From assembly GCA_003241385.1 (NCBI GenBank), contig QFPO01000005.1, forward strand, positions 62,001 through 126,000: a stretch of 64,000 nt of DNA, in the 5' to 3' direction. Positions 61,720 to 64,000 of the stretch are shown piece by piece (the first letter of the stretch is position 1; the number at the start of each line of letters is the position of its first letter). This stretch comes from Rhodanobacter denitrificans. Lineage in GTDB: Bacteria > Pseudomonadota > Gammaproteobacteria > Xanthomonadales > Rhodanobacteraceae. Both the position numbers and the translations under genes were made by a program. The notes beneath the pieces are model-generated. The model was not told the origin of the DNA and made no database searches. It was given only the letters and a program-made list of their open reading frames with translations.

Positions 61720-62927
61720 TGCTGCTGTTCGACTTCTCCGCCAGTTCCCAGGCCACCCGGCGCAGCGAGCCGGTCGGCCGCTACGACGCCGGCCTGCTGC
61801 TGGCGGCGATCGCGCTGGCATGTCTGGGCGTGATCATGGTCGCGTCCAGCTCGATCGCGGTCGCCGAGGGCCAGAAGATCGGCGCGTTCTACTACCTCAA
61901 CCGCCACCTGATGTTCCTCGCGCTCGGCATCGGCCTGGCGATCGCGGTCGCGCGTACCGAGCTGGAGTGGATCGAGCGGCATGCGCTGCTGTTGCTGCTG
62001 GCCGGCTTCGGCCTGCTGCTGCTGGTGTTCATTCCGGGCATCGGCCAGCGCATCAACGGTGCGCGCCGCTGGCTCAACCTCGGCATCTCCGGCTTCCAGC
62101 CGGTCGAGGCCGCCAAGCTGTGCATGATCGTGTGGCTGTCGAGCTACCTGGTGCGCCATCGCGAAGGCGTACAGACGCGCCTGTTCGGCGTGATCAAGCC
62201 GCTCGGCATCGCGCTACTGATGGTGCTGGTGCTGCTCGCACAGCCGGACTTCGGCAGCGCCGTGCTGATGGTCGCGGTCACGCTCGGCATGGTCTGGCTC
62301 GGCGGCGCGCGTCTGCGCAACCTGGCGCTGCTCGGCAGTCTGGCGATTCCGGCGATGGTCTGGGTCGCCTTCAGCGAGGACTACCGCATCAAGCGCCTGA
62401 CCTCGTTCCTCGATCCCTGGGCCGATCCGTACAACGACGGCTTCCAGCTGACCCAGGCGCTGATCGCGATCGGCCGCGGCGAGTGGCTCGGCGTCGGCCT
62501 CGGCGGCTCGGTGCAGAAGCTGTTCTACCTGCCGATGGCGCATACCGACTTCATCCTGGCCGTGCTCGCCGAAGAACTGGGCCTGGCCGGCATCGTGCTG
62601 GTACTGGTGCTGTTCGGCTGGCTGGCGGCACGCGGCTTCACGATCGGCCTGCGGGCGGTCGAGCGCGGCCAGCGCTTCGCCGGCTACTGCGCGTTCGGTG
62701 TGGTGCTGATGCTGATCCTGCAGGCGCTGGTGTCGATCGGCGTCAATCTCGGCGTGCTGCCGACCAAGGGTCTGACGCTGCCGCTGATCAGCTCGGGCGG
62801 ATCGAGCGTGCTGATGACCTGCGTCGCGATCGGTCTGCTCGCGCGCTGCAGCTACGAGGTCTCGCGCGCCGAGAGTGCGGCCGCGCAGGCCGTCGCGGTC
62901 GGCGCGCTCGAGGAGGTGCGTTCGTGA
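61719..62927 (+). CDS. ftsW: Peptidoglycan glycosyltransferase FtsW
   Basis: SEDS-family polymerase of 402 residues and ten helices that builds septal glycan strands with FtsI. The family motifs RINGARRWLNLG, QPDFGSAVL, GVGLGGSVQKLFYLP and PTKGLTLPLISSGGSS are present. It starts on the last base of the mraY stop (TGATG) and overlaps murG as GTGA. Confidence 0.96.
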   Translation: MLLFDFSASSQATRRSEPVGRYDAGLLLAAIALACLGVIMVASSSIAVAEGQKIGAFYYLNRHLMFLALGIGLAIAVARTELEWIERHALLLLLAGFGLLLLVFIPGIGQRINGARRWLNLGISGFQPVEAAKLCMIVWLSSYLVRHREGVQTRLFGVIKPLGIALLMVLVLLAQPDFGSAVLMVAVTLGMVWLGGARLRNLALLGSLAIPAMVWVAFSEDYRIKRLTSFLDPWADPYNDGFQLTQALIAIGRGEWLGVGLGGSVQKLFYLPMAHTDFILAVLAEELGLAGIVLVLVLFGWLAARGFTIGLRAVERGQRFAGYCAFGVVLMLILQALVSIGVNLGVLPTKGLTLPLISSGGSSVLMTCVAIGLLARCSYEVSRAESAAAQAVAVGALEEVRS

Positions 62928-64000
62928 CCGCGGCGCAGGCGCCCGTGCTGATCATGGCCGGCGGCACCGGCGGCCACATCTTTCCGGGCATCGCGGTCGG
63001 CGCCGAACTGCGTGCGCGCGGCGTGCCGGTGGTCTGGCTCGGCGGCCGCGTCGGTCTCGAGCAGCGCCTGGTGCCGGCCGCCGGCTTTCCGCTGCAGACG
63101 CTCGGCTTCGGCGGCGTCCGCGGCAAGGGTCTGGTCACGCGCCTGCTGGCGCTGCCGCGCCTGTTCGGCGCCTGGCTGGCGGCACGCCGCCTGCTGCGCC
63201 AGCTGCGCCCGCGCAGCGTGCTCGCGCTCGGCGGCTACGCGTCGGCGCCGGGCGGCCTGGCCGCGCGCAGCCTGCGTCTGCCGCTGGTCGTGCACGAGCA
63301 GAACCGGGTACCCGGCATGACCAACCGGCTGCTGGCGCGTTACGCGACGCGCCTGCTCAGCGGATTCGCCGACGCGTTCGCGGACGGACGTGCCGAGTGG
63401 GTCGGCAATCCGGTGCGCGAGGCGATCGCTGCGCTGCCGGAGCCTGCCGTCCGCCTGGCCGGCCGCACCGGTCCGCTGCGCGTGCTCGTGCTCGGCGGCA
63501 GCCAGGGCGCGCAGAGCCTCAACGGGCAGTTGCCGGCGGTGTTCGGCCGCTACGGCAGCGCGCTCGAGGTGTTGCACCAGTGCGGCGCCGCGCACGCCGA
63601 GGCGACGCGGGCGGCGTATGCCGCGAGCGGCGTGCCGGCGCGCGTCGAGCCGTTCATCGAGGACATGGCGGCGGCCTACGCCTGGGCCGATCTGGCGGTC
63701 TGCCGCTCCGGCGCGCTGACCGTCGCCGAGCTCTGCGCGGCCGGCGTGCCGGGGATCCTGGTGCCGTTTCCGCATGCGGTCGACGATCACCAGACCCGCA
63801 ACGCCGAGGCGATGGTCGCGGTCGGCGCCGCCGAATGCGTCGCCGAGGGCGAGGATTTCGCCGGGCGCCTGGACCGCGCACTCGCTGCGCTGGTCGACGC
63901 GCGCGGCCGCGTCGCGGCGATGGCCGCGGCGGCGCGCACGCTGGCGCGGCCCGACGCCGCGCGGCGCATCGCCGACATCTGCCTGGAGGTCGCGGCATGA
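62924..64000 (+). CDS. murG: UDP-GlcNAc transferase MurG (lipid II synthase)
   Basis: Membrane-associated glycosyltransferase of 358 residues that adds GlcNAc to lipid I. The N-terminal glycine motif is LIMAGGTGGHIFPGIAV, and the second is ALGGYASAPGG. HEQNRVPGMTNR, LGGSQGAQSLN and PFPHAVDDHQTRNAE are also present, with the donor site in the last. It starts with GTG, overlapping ftsW. Its stop codon is the last three bases of the window, and the final ATGA would allow murC to start there. Confidence 0.96.
   Translation: MTAAQAPVLIMAGGTGGHIFPGIAVGAELRARGVPVVWLGGRVGLEQRLVPAAGFPLQTLGFGGVRGKGLVTRLLALPRLFGAWLAARRLLRQLRPRSVLALGGYASAPGGLAARSLRLPLVVHEQNRVPGMTNRLLARYATRLLSGFADAFADGRAEWVGNPVREAIAALPEPAVRLAGRTGPLRVLVLGGSQGAQSLNGQLPAVFGRYGSALEVLHQCGAAHAEATRAAYAASGVPARVEPFIEDMAAAYAWADLAVCRSGALTVAELCAAGVPGILVPFPHAVDDHQTRNAEAMVAVGAAECVAEGEDFAGRLDRALAALVDARGRVAAMAAAARTLARPDAARRIADICLEVAA

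Overview
This window is a GC-rich, densely packed stretch of bacterial chromosome made up almost entirely of complete genes. Its content and order point to a gammaproteobacterium of the Xanthomonadales/Lysobacterales kind: lepA-lepB-DUF4845-rnc-era-recO, a nagZ-hpt-methylthioinosine phosphorylase run, a fimT-pilVWXY1E minor-pilin cluster beside ispH/lspA, an algZ-algR-hemC block, and the mraZ-to-murG division and cell-wall cluster. The assignment rests on gene order and protein resemblance; the window has no 16S rRNA.

Layout. 1-4186 (+): translation, secretion and RNA/DNA maintenance genes. 4167-4874 (-): a receiver-HPt protein. 4930-12594 (+): a YdbH-like envelope protein with a DUF1318 lipoprotein, then rlmD, a CYTH protein, nagZ, hpt and a purine nucleoside phosphorylase. 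12617-23350 (-): an ABC exporter, the minor pilins, ispH and lspA. 23513-30014 (+): a small secreted protein, a three-subunit molybdoenzyme best matched to the cytoplasmic sulfite dehydrogenase SoeABC with a ybjQ gene inside the operon, and a DUF481 outer-membrane protein. 30180-33621 (-): hemC, algR, algZ and a carboxylesterase. 33795-43884 (+): a propeller-type sensor kinase, two envelope glycosyl/glycerophosphoryl transferases, an NtrX-like regulator without a GAFTGA loop, 3-hydroxybutyrate dehydrogenase, a patatin and a TPR protein. 43907-48868 (-): an FbpABC-type Fe(III) importer and a lipid A acyltransferase. 49024-64000 (+): dtd, rpoD, a META/DUF4377 lipoprotein, tRNA-Ile, rraA, then mraZ-rsmH-ftsL-ftsI-murE-murF-mraY-ftsW-murG, which leaves the window at the exact end of murG.

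The most striking element is at 52954-53274: a tRNA-Ile(CAU) gene whose anticodon loop is split by a 244-nt group I intron with no reading frame for a homing endonuclease. The conserved core (P3, P4, P6, P7, P8, P9) can be traced by hand, and removing the intron restores a perfect tRNA. Other points of interest are a probable AUU start codon for rnc, a UUG start for hemC that overlaps the algR stop, a four-repeat MraZ operator, and a possible YnbE-YdbL fusion downstream of ydbH.

Translational coupling is a theme. Adjacent genes repeatedly share ATGA, GTGA or TTGA overlaps (rnc/era, hpt/phosphorylase, pilV/pilW, soeA/soeB, algZ/algR/hemC, bdhA/patatin/TPR, fbpC/fbpA, and nearly every junction from mraZ to murG). 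These overlaps were used to choose several start codons. I saw no prophage, insertion sequence, CRISPR array or defence island.
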